Source: Tepidiforma sp.
Lineage (GTDB): Bacteria; Chloroflexota; Dehalococcoidia; Tepidiformales; Tepidiformaceae
Assembly: GCA_026003935.1 (NCBI GenBank)
Contig: BPIE01000001.1
Location: 868,001 to 932,000, forward strand
Direction of reading: 5' to 3'
Length of the DNA: 64,000 bases
Positions within the stretch are counted from its first letter, which is position 1. Each line of letters opens with the position of its first letter. The notes beneath the pieces were generated by a model that ran no database searches, had not been told where the DNA came from, and was given only the letters and a program-made list of their open reading frames with translations. Position numbers and translations under genes: made by a program. Positions 42,074 to 51,560 of this stretch are shown in pieces.

Positions 42074-42721
42074 TTAGCGGAAACTTTGGAGGAGAAAGGT
42101 GCAGGCGGGGGAGCCCTGGGCGCGGGAGCAGGCGCGTTCGATGCGGCCGCCGGGGAGGGCGACCTGGAAGATGCGCTCTTCGATGGCGCAGACTTCGGGG
42201 TGCTCGCGGGCGACCTCGATGAAGGGGCAGTGGCGGAGGGTGAGGCGCCACTTGGAGCCGGGAATGGTCTCGAGGAGGGGGTAGTAGCCGAGCTGTTCGA
42301 GTGCGCGGGTGAGCTGTTCGACGCGGCCCGCCGGGGTTGGGGCGTCGAAGGTTTCGGCAGCCTGGCGGAGGCGGGCTCCGACGAGGGAGCGGAAGAGGGG
42401 GCGGCGGATGGCGGGGTCGCGCTCGGCGGCTTCGAGGAGCCAGTTGGCGATGCGGGCGTACCCCTGCGGGAAGAGGGATTCGGCGCGAGGGGTGAGGGCG
42501 TAGCGGTTGCGGGGACGGCCGGGGCCTTCGGGTTTGCGGCTGATGGCGACGAGCCCGAGGCGGGCGAGCCCGGCGAGGTGGGCGCGGACGGCGGGGACGG
42601 AGAGGAAGGCGACCTGCGAGAGGGACTCGGCATCGGTTTCGCCGAGCTGTTTGAGGCCGAGGAGGAGGAGCCGGCGTGCCGGGGGCAGGAGTTCGAGCTG
42701 GGGGGTGAGTGTTTCGGTCAT
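42074..42721 (-). CDS. SufR-like winged-helix regulator with C-terminal cysteines (2)
   Basis: A 215-residue paralogue of the neighbouring regulator. The HTH (TDAESLSQVAFLSVPAVRAHL), the GPGRPRNRYALTPRAESLFPQGY wing and the C-terminal LRHCPFI, PEVCAIE and SPACTFL cysteines line up, with the same 13- and 29-residue spacings. It is 33 nt upstream of the first copy, so the two are co-transcribed, perhaps forming a heterodimer. A TACCCT box lies 16 nt before the ATG. Confidence 0.82.
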   Translation of the reverse strand: MTETLTPQLELLPPARRLLLLGLKQLGETDAESLSQVAFLSVPAVRAHLAGLARLGLVAISRKPEGPGRPRNRYALTPRAESLFPQGYARIANWLLEAAERDPAIRRPLFRSLVGARLRQAAETFDAPTPAGRVEQLTRALEQLGYYPLLETIPGSKWRLTLRHCPFIEVAREHPEVCAIEERIFQVALPGGRIERACSRAQGSPACTFLLQSFR

Positions 42722-42862
42722 GGAAGGAATCGATTGGAGGGTACGGAGAAACCATGGGGATGGGTGAGGGCCATTCGGCCCTGTGGAGGTGGGCCGGCCG
42801 GCGGTGGGGATGGGGGAAGCGTGAGCACCGCAAACCGCCGGCCGGCGCGCGGAGCGGGCGGG

Positions 42863-44518
42863 TCAGGCCGCTGCGGCCGAGACCGCCGGGCGGAGCGCGA
42901 AGGTTTCCCCGCGGGAGTTATGGGCGAGGGTTCCAAAGCGGAGGATGAACGCGGCGAGGTCCGCGGTGGTGCTGGCGAGGGACTGGGTTTCGCGCGCGAT
43001 TTCAGAAACTTGCGCTGCGATTTCTTCGACGCTGGCGGAGACCTGCTGGCTGGCGGCCGCGGATTGCTGTGCTACGGCCGAGGCATCGGTGACGGCGTTG
43101 CGGACGCGGTCGGCGGCCGAGGTCATCTCTGCGGCGCGTTCGGCGGACTCTCGTGCGAGGTTTGCCACCCGTTCGAGGATGTTGACGAGGGTTCCGACGC
43201 TATCTTCAACGCTGCCGGCGGCTTCTTCGATGTGGGCGATTTCCTGGCGAACGGCAGTTGCACCCTGGAGGATGCGGGCGAGGGCTGCACCAGCGCGTTC
43301 TGCGCGACCCGCGCCTTCTTCGACGTTTGCGATGGACGTTTCCATGGCTTTGACGGCGCGCTGCGTGCCGCCCTGGACGCGAGCGATCAGGTCCGCAATC
43401 TCCTTGGTGGCCACGGCCGTGCGCTCGGCGAGGGAGCGCACATTTTCGGCAACGACGGCAAAGCCCCTGCCCTGTTCGCCGGCCCGGGCGGCCTCGATGG
43501 CGGCGTTGAGGGCGAGGAGGTTGGTCTGGGAGGCGATGTCGTCGATGACCTGGACGATGGCCCCGATCTGGGCGCCCTGCTGACCAAGGTCCTGCACTTC
43601 GTCGGCCGTGCGGCGGACCGTGTCGCGAATCGCCCCCATGGCCTCGACGGTCTGCTGCACGGCTTCGGCGCCGTCTCGCGCCTCGGCGATGGCAGCGTCC
43701 CCGCGTTCGCTGGCGATGGCGGCGGCGTCCCGAGCGCGCTGCAGGGCATGGCGAACGGCATCGGTGGCTTTCAGGGCCTCGTCGAGCGCGGCAGACTGCT
43801 CGCTGGCTCCGCGTGCGACCGACGCGCTTGCTGCGCCCAGCGCGTCGATCTCCCCGTTCAGGGCCGCCATGGTGGACGTCTGACTGGCTGCGCCGCGGGC
43901 GACCTCGGAGACGGCCCCGGCGATTTCGCGGGCGGCGAGGTCGACCTGACCGATGTTCTGTCCAAGGTTCTGGAGAGGCTGCCCAAGCGTGTCGTAGATG
44001 TCGACGAGCTTTTCAAGCACGCCTTCGCTGATGAAGGTCTCGACGGCGAGGGAGGCGTCGAGGATGAAGGCCTTCATGAGTGCTGCGATGGTCTCGGCGA
44101 GGTCTTCGCCTTTGAGCTTGCGGGCGAGGAGGGGGAAGAGGAGCTCGCCGTAGGTGCCGTAGTTGCCGACGTTCCAGCGGGGCTCGATCTGGAGGCGGGC
44201 GTGGGCAGCCCCAACGCGGAGACGATGCTCGAAGTACTCGTCGTCGAAGCGGGCGTCGAGAAGGCGAAGCAGGTAGTCGAGCTGGGCCGCCTCGAGGCGG
44301 GACCGGTTGGAACCCGCCTTACTGACGATGCGCTGCCACTCGGGGAAGGCGGACGCGTGGTCGTAGAAGCGGCGGACGATGTCCTCGGCATGGGGACGGA
44401 GCACCGCGGCTGCGCGGCGAATGGCAGCTGCCTCGCGCTCGGAGATGCCGACCCAGCGGAGGCGGAGGGCCTGGTCGGCACGGTCGATGTGGAGACGTTC
44501 GGTGTATCGGCTGGACAT
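42863..44518 (-). CDS. soluble globin-coupled chemotaxis transducer (HemAT-like)
   Basis: A 551-residue methyl-accepting protein without transmembrane segments. Residues 1-170 are a protoglobin sensor domain ([33 protein letters not shown]) with the heme proximal histidine in [15 protein letters not shown]. The remainder is a long coiled coil with the conserved MCP hairpin tip ([38 protein letters not shown]). It would sense oxygen or a related gas and signal to CheA, linking it to the flagella encoded at the left. No che genes are in view. The start ATG follows AGGGGTGACCGC. Confidence 0.9.
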   Translation of the reverse strand: MSSRYTERLHIDRADQALRLRWVGISEREAAAIRRAAAVLRPHAEDIVRRFYDHASAFPEWQRIVSKAGSNRSRLEAAQLDYLLRLLDARFDDEYFEHRLRVGAAHARLQIEPRWNVGNYGTYGELLFPLLARKLKGEDLAETIAALMKAFILDASLAVETFISEGVLEKLVDIYDTLGQPLQNLGQNIGQVDLAAREIAGAVSEVARGAASQTSTMAALNGEIDALGAASASVARGASEQSAALDEALKATDAVRHALQRARDAAAIASERGDAAIAEARDGAEAVQQTVEAMGAIRDTVRRTADEVQDLGQQGAQIGAIVQVIDDIASQTNLLALNAAIEAARAGEQGRGFAVVAENVRSLAERTAVATKEIADLIARVQGGTQRAVKAMETSIANVEEGAGRAERAGAALARILQGATAVRQEIAHIEEAAGSVEDSVGTLVNILERVANLARESAERAAEMTSAADRVRNAVTDASAVAQQSAAASQQVSASVEEIAAQVSEIARETQSLASTTADLAAFILRFGTLAHNSRGETFALRPAVSAAAA

Positions 44519-44742
44519 GCGGTCACCCCTGGGGCTGGCGTGCCGAAACAGTGGATCGTTCGGCCTTGACCAATCCAGCACGAGGTCAGGGCACTTAACA
44601 TCGGGCAGTACCCCTATTGGATGGTTGTTGCAATAACTCTGTGGACTATTGAAAAAACGCGCGTTCTGCTGGTTGAACATTGAAAAAATGCAAGAACCTG
44701 GACACCGGGGAAAACCCTGATGGTCACCGGGCTGCAATGAGC

Positions 44743-44748
44743 TAGGAT
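44743..44748 (+). promoter_or_regulatory. putative -10 of leaderless histidine kinase gene
   Basis: TAGGAT, 5 nt before the GTG at 44754. Confidence 0.4.
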
Positions 44749-44753
44749 GCGGC

Positions 44754-45920
44754 GTGCGAATGGATGGTGATGCCATGCCGCACTACGTGCACGTTTCCGA
44801 TGGTGCGCACAGCTGGCAGGAATCTGCAGTTGCGGGTTCGCCTGACGGCGTGTTGCTGGTCGATGAGGCGGGCCGCATCGTGCACATGAATGCTGCGGCG
44901 GAGCGCATCTTTCGAGTCCGTGCCGGGGAGATGGAGGGGCGAAGCGTGCAGGAGTTCGTCCCGTCCCGCTTCCGCGATTGGCATGCCGGCCAGATGCTGG
45001 AGTTCGTCGAGACCGCGATAAGCCCGCGCGAGATGGCTGACCGAGACCCGGTTCCGGCGGTGCGTGCCGACGGCAACGAGTTCATGGCCGAGATTGCGCT
45101 GATCCCCGTATCCAGCGACGGAGGCCGAGGCACGGTATGCATCGTGCGGGACGTGACGAGACGGCTCGAGCTGGAGGCAGCCCTTCGGCAGGCAGAGAAG
45201 CTCGAGAGCCTGAGGATGCTCTCCGCCGGGCTGGCGCACGATTTCAACAACATCCTCTCGGTCATCGTCGGGAACGCAGATTTTGCGCGTCAGTTCGCCG
45301 AGGAGGGGTCGCCGCTGCGGCTGGCGCTGCACGATATCCGGGAGGCGGCGCTCCAGGCGGCAGGGATGGTACAGCAGATGATGCGGTTCGCCGGGGCGGA
45401 TACTACGGCCCGGGAGCTGCTCGACCTCGGCACCGTGGTCAGTGAGACGCTTCAGCTGCTGCGCGGCGCGCTGGGGTCCGCGGTCGCCGTCCGGCTGGAC
45501 CTGCCGCGGGAGGCGGTCATCGTCGCCGCAGACCCTGTCGGCATGCGGCAGGTGGTGATGAACCTTCTCATGAACGCCTCCGAGGCGATGGCGGAGGGGG
45601 GCGGGACGCTGACGGTCCGGTTGAGGCGGGAGCGGGTGACGGAGGCGTACCTGGCGGCGTGCCGGCGCGGCACCTGCCACGGCTGTTCGAGGGCGGAGCC
45701 TGGCGATTACGCGGTGGTCGAGGTGGCGGATACCGGGAAGGGGATGGATGCCCAGACGAGGGAGCGGATCTTCGACCCGTTTTTCAGCACGAAGTTCACG
45801 GGGCGGGGGCTGGGGCTGGCGGCGGTGTTGGGGGTCGTGGAGGCGCACCGCGGGGCGATCCACGTGGAGAGCGAGCCGGGCCGAGGCACGACCTTTCGCG
45901 TGCTGCTGCCGGGGCGGTGA
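44754..45920 (+). CDS. PAS-domain histidine kinase, soluble
   Basis: A 388-residue cytosolic sensor kinase. PAS domain (residues about 25-140; [31 protein letters not shown]). The H-box [14 protein letters not shown] carries phospho-acceptor His162. N-box [14 protein letters not shown]1 VADTGKGMD and the F/G2 region [17 protein letters not shown] follow. Between N and G1 is an unusual cysteine insert (C303, C308, C311: [11 protein letters not shown]). No response regulator is adjacent. It is divergent from the globin chemoreceptor, so the pair may respond to related signals. Confidence 0.9.
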   Translation: MRMDGDAMPHYVHVSDGAHSWQESAVAGSPDGVLLVDEAGRIVHMNAAAERIFRVRAGEMEGRSVQEFVPSRFRDWHAGQMLEFVETAISPREMADRDPVPAVRADGNEFMAEIALIPVSSDGGRGTVCIVRDVTRRLELEAALRQAEKLESLRMLSAGLAHDFNNILSVIVGNADFARQFAEEGSPLRLALHDIREAALQAAGMVQQMMRFAGADTTARELLDLGTVVSETLQLLRGALGSAVAVRLDLPREAVIVAADPVGMRQVVMNLLMNASEAMAEGGGTLTVRLRRERVTEAYLAACRRGTCHGCSRAEPGDYAVVEVADTGKGMDAQTRERIFDPFFSTKFTGRGLGLAAVLGVVEAHRGAIHVESEPGRGTTFRVLLPGR

Positions 45921-45967
45921 CGGCCCGCCGGCACGGAGGGGCCGTTGCATGCGAACGCCTGTTCTGC

Positions 45968-45973
45968 TAGGGT
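45968..45973 (+). promoter_or_regulatory. putative -10 of leaderless sbcD-like gene
   Basis: TAGGGT, 6 nt before the GTG at 45980. Confidence 0.45.
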
Positions 45974-45979
45974 GCGCGG

Positions 45980-47101
45980 GTGGTGCGGTTCGTGCACAGC
46001 TCGGACTGGCAGCTGGGGATGACCCGGCACTTCCTTGGACCGGAGGCGCAGGCGCAGTTCGGTGCGGCGCGCATCGAGGCGATCGAGCGCATCGGGCAGG
46101 TGGCGCGGGACGAGGGGGCGGCTTTCGTGGTGGTGGCGGGGGATGTGTTCGAGACGAACCTGGTCCCGGGGGAGGTGGTGCGGCGTGCGCTGGACGCGAT
46201 GAGTGAGGCGGGGGTGCCGTTCTATCTCCTGCCGGGGAACCATGATGCGCTCTCGCCGGGTTCGGTGTACGAGTCAGAGCGATTCGTTCGCCGGAAGCCA
46301 CCAAACGTGCACCTGCTGGGGCCCGAGCCGCTGGAGGCAGCTCCCGGGACGTGGGTGGCGGGGGTGCCGTGGCGTTCGAAGCAGGCCCCGGGTGCGGACG
46401 CGGTGGAGGCGGCGGCACGGGCGCTGGCGGCACGGGCCGGCGAACGGGTACTGGTGCTGCACGGCCAGGTGGAGCGGGCGCCGGATGCTGCGGTGACGCT
46501 CGAGCGGGCACTGGTCGAACGGCTGATTGATGCCTGCGGGCTGGGGTACGTGGCGCTGGGCGACCGTCATTCGGCGACGGATGTCGGGCTCGGCGGGCGG
46601 GCCTGGTATTCGGGGTCGCCGGAGGCGACAGATTACGACGAGGTGAACCCGGGAAAGGCGCTCGTGGTGGACCTCGAAGGGGGGCGGTGCGGGGTGCGGG
46701 AGGTGCAGGTTGGGCGGTGGCGGTTCGTGGAGCGGGCGATTGAGGTGCACGACGAGGAGGGGCTGCGGGCTGCGGTCGCGGAGCTGGAGCGGCTCCCGGA
46801 GCGGCGGCGAACGATTTTGCGGCTGCGGGTGAGCGGGACTGGCGGGCCGGAGCTGCTCGCGGCGGTGGAGGCCGCGGTTGACGAACTGGGGCAGTCGTTT
46901 GCGGCGGTGGATGGATGGGAGCGCTACCGGTCGTTCGTCGTCCGCGCGGCGGGGGAGGGATGGGAATCGCTGGGGCTGACAGGATTCGCTGCTGAGGCGG
47001 CGAGGGAGCTGGACGGGCTGGCCACGGCGGACGGGCCGGAGGCGATGACAGCGGGGGATGCGCTGACGCTGCTCTTTCGGCTGGTGCGGGGGTCGGCGTG
47101 A
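45980..47101 (+). CDS. sbcD: SbcD/Mre11-like metallophosphoesterase (variant)
   Basis: A 373-residue DNA-repair exonuclease subunit of the calcineurin-like family. Motif I reads HSSDWQLGM (Gln where the usual metal-ligand His of DWHLG stands), motif II VVVAGDVFE, motif III LPGNHDAL and motif IV LVLHGQVE. Motif V reads LGDRHSATD where GHxH is usual. The overall architecture and coupling to an SMC-like ATPase (GTGA overlap with the next gene) support an SbcCD-type complex acting on DNA ends, but the altered ligands make this a distinct subgroup. GTG start. Confidence 0.85.
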   Translation: MVRFVHSSDWQLGMTRHFLGPEAQAQFGAARIEAIERIGQVARDEGAAFVVVAGDVFETNLVPGEVVRRALDAMSEAGVPFYLLPGNHDALSPGSVYESERFVRRKPPNVHLLGPEPLEAAPGTWVAGVPWRSKQAPGADAVEAAARALAARAGERVLVLHGQVERAPDAAVTLERALVERLIDACGLGYVALGDRHSATDVGLGGRAWYSGSPEATDYDEVNPGKALVVDLEGGRCGVREVQVGRWRFVERAIEVHDEEGLRAAVAELERLPERRRTILRLRVSGTGGPELLAAVEAAVDELGQSFAAVDGWERYRSFVVRAAGEGWESLGLTGFAAEAARELDGLATADGPEAMTAGDALTLLFRLVRGSA

Positions 47102-49759
47102 GGTATCAGCGGCTGTTGGTACGGAACTTCCGAGGGGTTCGGGAGGCGGAGGTCACGTTCCCCGACGGGCGGCTGCTGGTCATCGAGGGGCCGAACGAAG
47201 CGGGGAAGAGCAGCCTCGTCGAGGCGATATGGCTGTTGTTCGACTACCCGGCGGAGTCGAACGCGGAGGAGGTGCGGTCGGTGCGGCCGGCGGGGCTGGA
47301 CGCGGACCCGGAGGTGGAGCTGGAGTTTTCGCTGGGGGCGGTGCGGTGCCGGTACCGGAAGGTGTTTGGGCGGCGGGGGGTCACGGAGCTCGAGACGGTG
47401 GGCGAAGTGACGCGGCGGTTGACCGGGCGGGAAGCGCACGATGCTGCGAAGCAACTGCTGCGGGAGCGGGTAGACGAGGCGCTGCTGCGGGCGCTGCGGG
47501 TGCTGCAGGGGCAGAGCCTGCTGCCGCCGTCGGGGCTGGACGGCAGCCCGGGCCTGCAGCGGGCACTCGATGCGGGGGCGGCCGACACGGTTGGCGAGGG
47601 CATCTTCGAACGGGTGCGGGAGGCGTGCAGGCAGTACTGGACGGACAAGCGGTGGGCGGCGACGGGGGATTTGCGACAGGCGATGCTGGACCGCGACCAG
47701 GCGCGGGAGCTGGTGGAAAAGCTGGAACAGCGGGTGGCGAGGCTGGCCGCGCTGGAACAGCGGGTGGCGGAGCTGGAGCCGGAGCGCGACGGCCTGCGGG
47801 AGGAGGAAGCGCAGCTGAAGGCGCGGCTTGCGGAGCTGGCAGAGCAGCGGGCTGCCTTCGAGGAGGCACGGCGGGAGGCAGAGCTGGCCGAGCAGGCCGC
47901 GGAGACGGCCGGGGAGCGCCGCCGGCGGCTGGAGAGCGAGGTGCAGCAGCGGGAGGCGGCGCGCCGCGAGGCGGCGGCGCTCGAGCGGGAGGTGCGGGAG
48001 CTGGCAGGCGGAGCTGGCAGCGCGGCAGGCGGCAGCAACCGAGGCCCGGCAGCGGGCTGAGGCGGCCGCGCAGACGGCGAAACGGCGCGTGCTGCGCTGG
48101 CGGGGATCGAAGAGGCGGCGAAGCTCGCGGGGGATGACTACGCCTATCTGCAGGAGGAGCTGCAGCTCGCCCAGATGGAGGACCGGCTCCGGGCGCTGGA
48201 CGAGGCGCTGGAGCGGCGGGAGGCCGCCCGCGCGTTCCTCGCGGCGTGCCGGGTCGACGGGCAGAAGCTCGAGGAGATCGAGCAGGCCGCAGATGCCGTG
48301 CGGCAGACCGAGGCCCAGATGCAGGCTGCGACGGCACAGGTGGAGGTGACGGGGCCCGACGGGGCAGCGGTGGTGGTCGACGGGGCGGAGCAGAGGCTTG
48401 GAGGGGAGCCGCTGCGGCTCGATGCGGCGGAGGAGCGGCGGATCGAGCTCCCGGGGGGCTTCGCGGTGGTCGTCCGGCCCTCGCGGAGCCAGGCCCTGCT
48501 GGAGGGGCGGCTGGCGGAGCGGCGGAGGCGACTCGAAGAGCTGCTCGGGGAGGCCGGCGCGGCGAGCGTGGAGGCGGCGCGGGAGCTCGAACAGCGGCGG
48601 CGGGATGCGGAACGGGACATCGCCGAGGCCGACCGCGCAGCGAAGCAGGCGCTGCGCGACCTGCCGGACCGGGAGGACCTTGCGGGGCGCATTGCGCGGA
48701 CGCGGGAGCGGGTGGAGGGCTACCGGTCCGCGCATGCGGGGCGCCGGCTGCCGGCAACGCTCGAAGAAGCGCGGCGATTGAAGGCAGCCAGCGACGACGA
48801 GCGGGGCAGGGCCCAGCAGCAGGCGGAGGCTGCGGCGGCCGCGGCAGCGGGAGGCGGGGGAGGCGGCCGCGGCGGCGGAGCGGGAGCTGGCCGCCCTGGG
48901 GGCGCGGCTCGACGGGGCGAGGAAACAGCTCGACGGAGTGCGTCAGCAGCTAGCGACTGCGGAGCAGGCGCGGCCGCAGGCGGCGCTGGATGCCGACGTT
49001 GCGGCGGCGCGCGGGGAAGCGGAGCTGGCCGAGCAGCGGGCAGCGGCGGCCCGGCAGCGGGCGGAGGAGCTGGCCGGGGCCGCGCTGGAGGCGGAGGAGG
49101 CCGGCCGTAGGTTCGAGGCGGTGCAGCAGCGGCTGCGCAAGCTCGAAGAGGAGATGACGGAGGCTCGCGGGGCGCTCCGCCATGAAGGCGAGGGGAGCCT
49201 GCAGGCCGAGCTGGACGAGGCCCGGAGCCGTCTCGACCACGCGGAGGGGAAGCTGCTCCAGGTGCAGCGGCGCGCGGCAGCGGCGAAGCTGCTCTTCGAG
49301 ACGCTGGAGCGGCACCGGAACGCTGCGCGAAGAATCTACGGGCCGCGGCTGGAGGAGCGGATTGCGGTGCTCGGCCGCCGCGTCTTCGGGGAGGAGTTCG
49401 CGATTCACCTCGATGACCGGCTGGCGCCCGCTGAGCGCACGCTGAACGGGCAGCGGCTGCCATTCGAACAGCTGAGCATCGGCGCGAAGGAGCAGGTGAG
49501 TGTGCTGTACCGTGCTGCATGCGCGGCTGCAGCGGCTGCCGACGGCGTGCCGCTGGTGCTGGACGATGCGCTGGGATGGAGCGACGAGTCGCGGCTGGAA
49601 GGGCTGGCGGGGATGCTGGCGGAGCTCGCGCGGGAGGTCCAGGTGGTGGTGCTCACCTGTCAGCCGGGGCGGTTTGGGGCCGTGCAGGATGCGGTGCGGG
49701 TGCGGATGGAGCATGGCGTGGCCGGTCCCGAAGCGGGGGCTGCAGGCGAGGGTTCGTAG
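47098..49759 (+). pseudogene. sbcC: SbcC/Rad50-like ATPase, multiply frameshifted
   Basis: Rad50-type partner of the SbcD-like gene. The N terminus RYQRLLVRNFRGVREAEV with Walker A IEGPNEAGKSSLVEA is intact, then a coiled coil (EQRVAELEPERDGLREEEAQ). The frame breaks at about 48004 (+1), probably returns near 48080 (-1), and breaks again at about 48848 (+1). The C-terminal half, from KQLDGVRQQLATAEQ, contains the signature and Walker B/D-loop (FEQLSIGAKEQVSVLYRAA, VPLVLDDALGW). All breaks lie in the coiled-coil arms. Repaired length is about 886 residues, shorter than Escherichia coli SbcC. Either decayed or affected by sequence errors. Confidence 0.8.
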
Positions 49760-49833
49760 CGGCGTTTGCGTGTGCCACTGAGACTCAGTATCGTGATGGG
49801 CGTAGCTGATACTTGCTCTCACGGGAGGCGGGG

Positions 49834-50781
49834 ATGGCGACCGGATGGCGGAACCTTCTCGTTGCGGCAGCAGCGTTCGCGGCTGTCGTCGGCATTGCCG
49901 GGTGCGGCGGCGACGGCGCGGATGGGGAGGGCGTGCGGGTGGTGGCGACGACGACGCAGATCGGGGCGCTGGTGCGGGAGGTCGCGGGGGACCGCGTGCG
50001 GCTCGACGTGCTGCTGGATGCGGGGGCGGACGCGCACGATTACGAGCCCTCGCCGCAGGATTCGCGGAGGCTGCGGGAGGCGGACCTGGTGCTGAAGAAC
50101 GGTATCGGGCTGGACGACTGGCTCGATGACCTGATTGCGGGCTCGGGGACCAGGGCGACCGTTGTGGTCGTGACCGAGGGCGTCGACGTCATCGCCGGTG
50201 ACGACCATGGGCACGAGGACGAAGCGGCCGGGGATGACCATGCGCACGAGGAGGGCGACCCCCACGTGTGGCACGACCCGGCGAACGTGCAGGTGATGGT
50301 GACGAACATCGCCGAGGCGCTGGCGGGGGCGGACCCCGCGAATGCCGCGAGCTACCGGGCGGCTGCGGAGGCCTACCGGGCGAAGCTGGACGATGTTGAC
50401 CGGCAGATCCGGGAGCTGTTTGCGCCGGTCCCGGAGGGGAACCGGAAGGTGGTGACGGAGCACGTGTCGCTGCAGTATTTCGCGCGGCGGTACGGGATAG
50501 CGGTGGTGGGGGCGATCGTGCCGACGACGTCGAAGGATGCGCAGCCCTCGGCGCAGGACCTTGCGCGGCTGACGGACGTGATACGGGAGGAGGGCGTCCG
50601 GGCCATCCTCGCGGAGGCGGAGGTGGACCCGAAGGTTGCGGAGCAGCTCGCGCGGGATACCGGGGTGCGGGTGGTGACGGGGCTGTATGCTGATTCGCTG
50701 GGGCCGGCCGGCAGCGGTGCCGACACGGTCGACGGCATGCTGCTGCACAATGCGCGGCTGATTGCGGAGGCACTGCGATAG
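49834..50781 (+). CDS. zinc/manganese ABC transporter substrate-binding lipoprotein
   Basis: A 315-residue cluster A-I metal-binding protein (ZnuA/TroA/AdcA type). Lipobox VVGIAGCGG, then VVATTTQIGALVREVAGDRV. Metal-site histidines are in DAHDYEPSPQDSRRL and EHVSLQYFARRYGI, and a His/Asp/Glu-rich loop (DDHGHEDEAAGDDHAHE) like that of zinc-binding members precedes PHVWHDPANVQVMV. The His-rich loop favours zinc. ATG at 49834 after CACGGGAGGCGGGG. First gene of a three-gene operon with ATPase and permease. Confidence 0.93.
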   Translation: MATGWRNLLVAAAAFAAVVGIAGCGGDGADGEGVRVVATTTQIGALVREVAGDRVRLDVLLDAGADAHDYEPSPQDSRRLREADLVLKNGIGLDDWLDDLIAGSGTRATVVVVTEGVDVIAGDDHGHEDEAAGDDHAHEEGDPHVWHDPANVQVMVTNIAEALAGADPANAASYRAAAEAYRAKLDDVDRQIRELFAPVPEGNRKVVTEHVSLQYFARRYGIAVVGAIVPTTSKDAQPSAQDLARLTDVIREEGVRAILAEAEVDPKVAEQLARDTGVRVVTGLYADSLGPAGSGADTVDGMLLHNARLIAEALR

Positions 50782-50834
50782 CGAGCGAATCGGCGGATGC
50801 GACGGGGAACGGGGGCACGCTCGCGCTGCGGGAC

Positions 50835-51560
50835 GTGGCGGTGCGGTATGGCCACAACCTCGCGCTGTGCGAGGTGACGGCGGAGGTGCCGGCAGGCTCC
50901 GTGGTGGGACTGATTGGGCCGAACGGTAGCGGCAAATCGACGCTGCTGAAGGCGGTGGCAGGTTCGGTACCGCTGGCAGGGGGGAGCGTGACGTTTGGGG
51001 GGAAGCCGCTGCGGGAGCTGGGGGGCAGGGTGGCCTACGTGCCGCAGCGGGAGGAGGTGAACTGGGGGTTCCCGGTCACGGCGCTGGACGTGGTGATGAT
51101 GGGGCGGTACCGGGCGCTCGGATGGCTGCGGTGGCCGGGCCGGGCGGAGCGGCGGGCGGCGGAGGCGGCGCTCGCGACGCTGGGGCTCGAAGGGATGGCA
51201 GGCCGCCACATCAGCCAATTTTCGGGGGGACAGCAGCAGCGCATCTTCCTCGCGCGGGCGATGGTGCAGGAGCCGGTGCTGGTTCTGCTGGATGAACCGT
51301 TCACCGGGGTCGACGTGCAGAACCGGCGGGTGTTCCACGAGCAGGTCCGGCGGTTTGCGCGGGCGGGGGTGACGGTGCTGGTGGCGACCCACGACCTCGA
51401 CGAGGTGCGGTCGACGACGACGCACGTGCTGCTGCTGAATCGGCGGATGGTGGCGTTTGGACGGACGGCGACGACGTTCACGCCGGCGAATCTGCGTGCA
51501 GCGTTCGGAGGGCAGGTGGCGGTATTCGAGCAGGTGCCGGTGTTCGAGGAGGCGCCATGA
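50835..51560 (+). CDS. zinc/manganese ABC transporter ATPase
   Basis: A metal-type ABC ATPase (ZnuC/TroB). Walker A IGPNGSGKST, Q-loop YVPQREEVNWGFPVT, signature ISQFSGGQQQRIFLARA, Walker B VLLDEPFTGVD and H-loop VATHDLDE. The GTG at 50835 starts seven residues inside the usual N terminus: the in-frame codons upstream encode LALRDVAV, as expected in such ATPases. Between the binding-protein stop and this GTG the frame has no ATG, GTG or TTG; an ATA at 50778 overlapping the preceding TAG is the alternative. Confidence 0.9.
   Translation: MAVRYGHNLALCEVTAEVPAGSVVGLIGPNGSGKSTLLKAVAGSVPLAGGSVTFGGKPLRELGGRVAYVPQREEVNWGFPVTALDVVMMGRYRALGWLRWPGRAERRAAEAALATLGLEGMAGRHISQFSGGQQQRIFLARAMVQEPVLVLLDEPFTGVDVQNRRVFHEQVRRFARAGVTVLVATHDLDEVRSTTTHVLLLNRRMVAFGRTATTFTPANLRAAFGGQVAVFEQVPVFEEAP

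Noticed and set aside
41405-44569. 1054-codon open frame on the + strand
   Set aside because: It is antisense to the two regulators and the globin chemoreceptor. Its Gly/Glu/Asp-rich composition with no domains is the mirror of GC-rich coding DNA.
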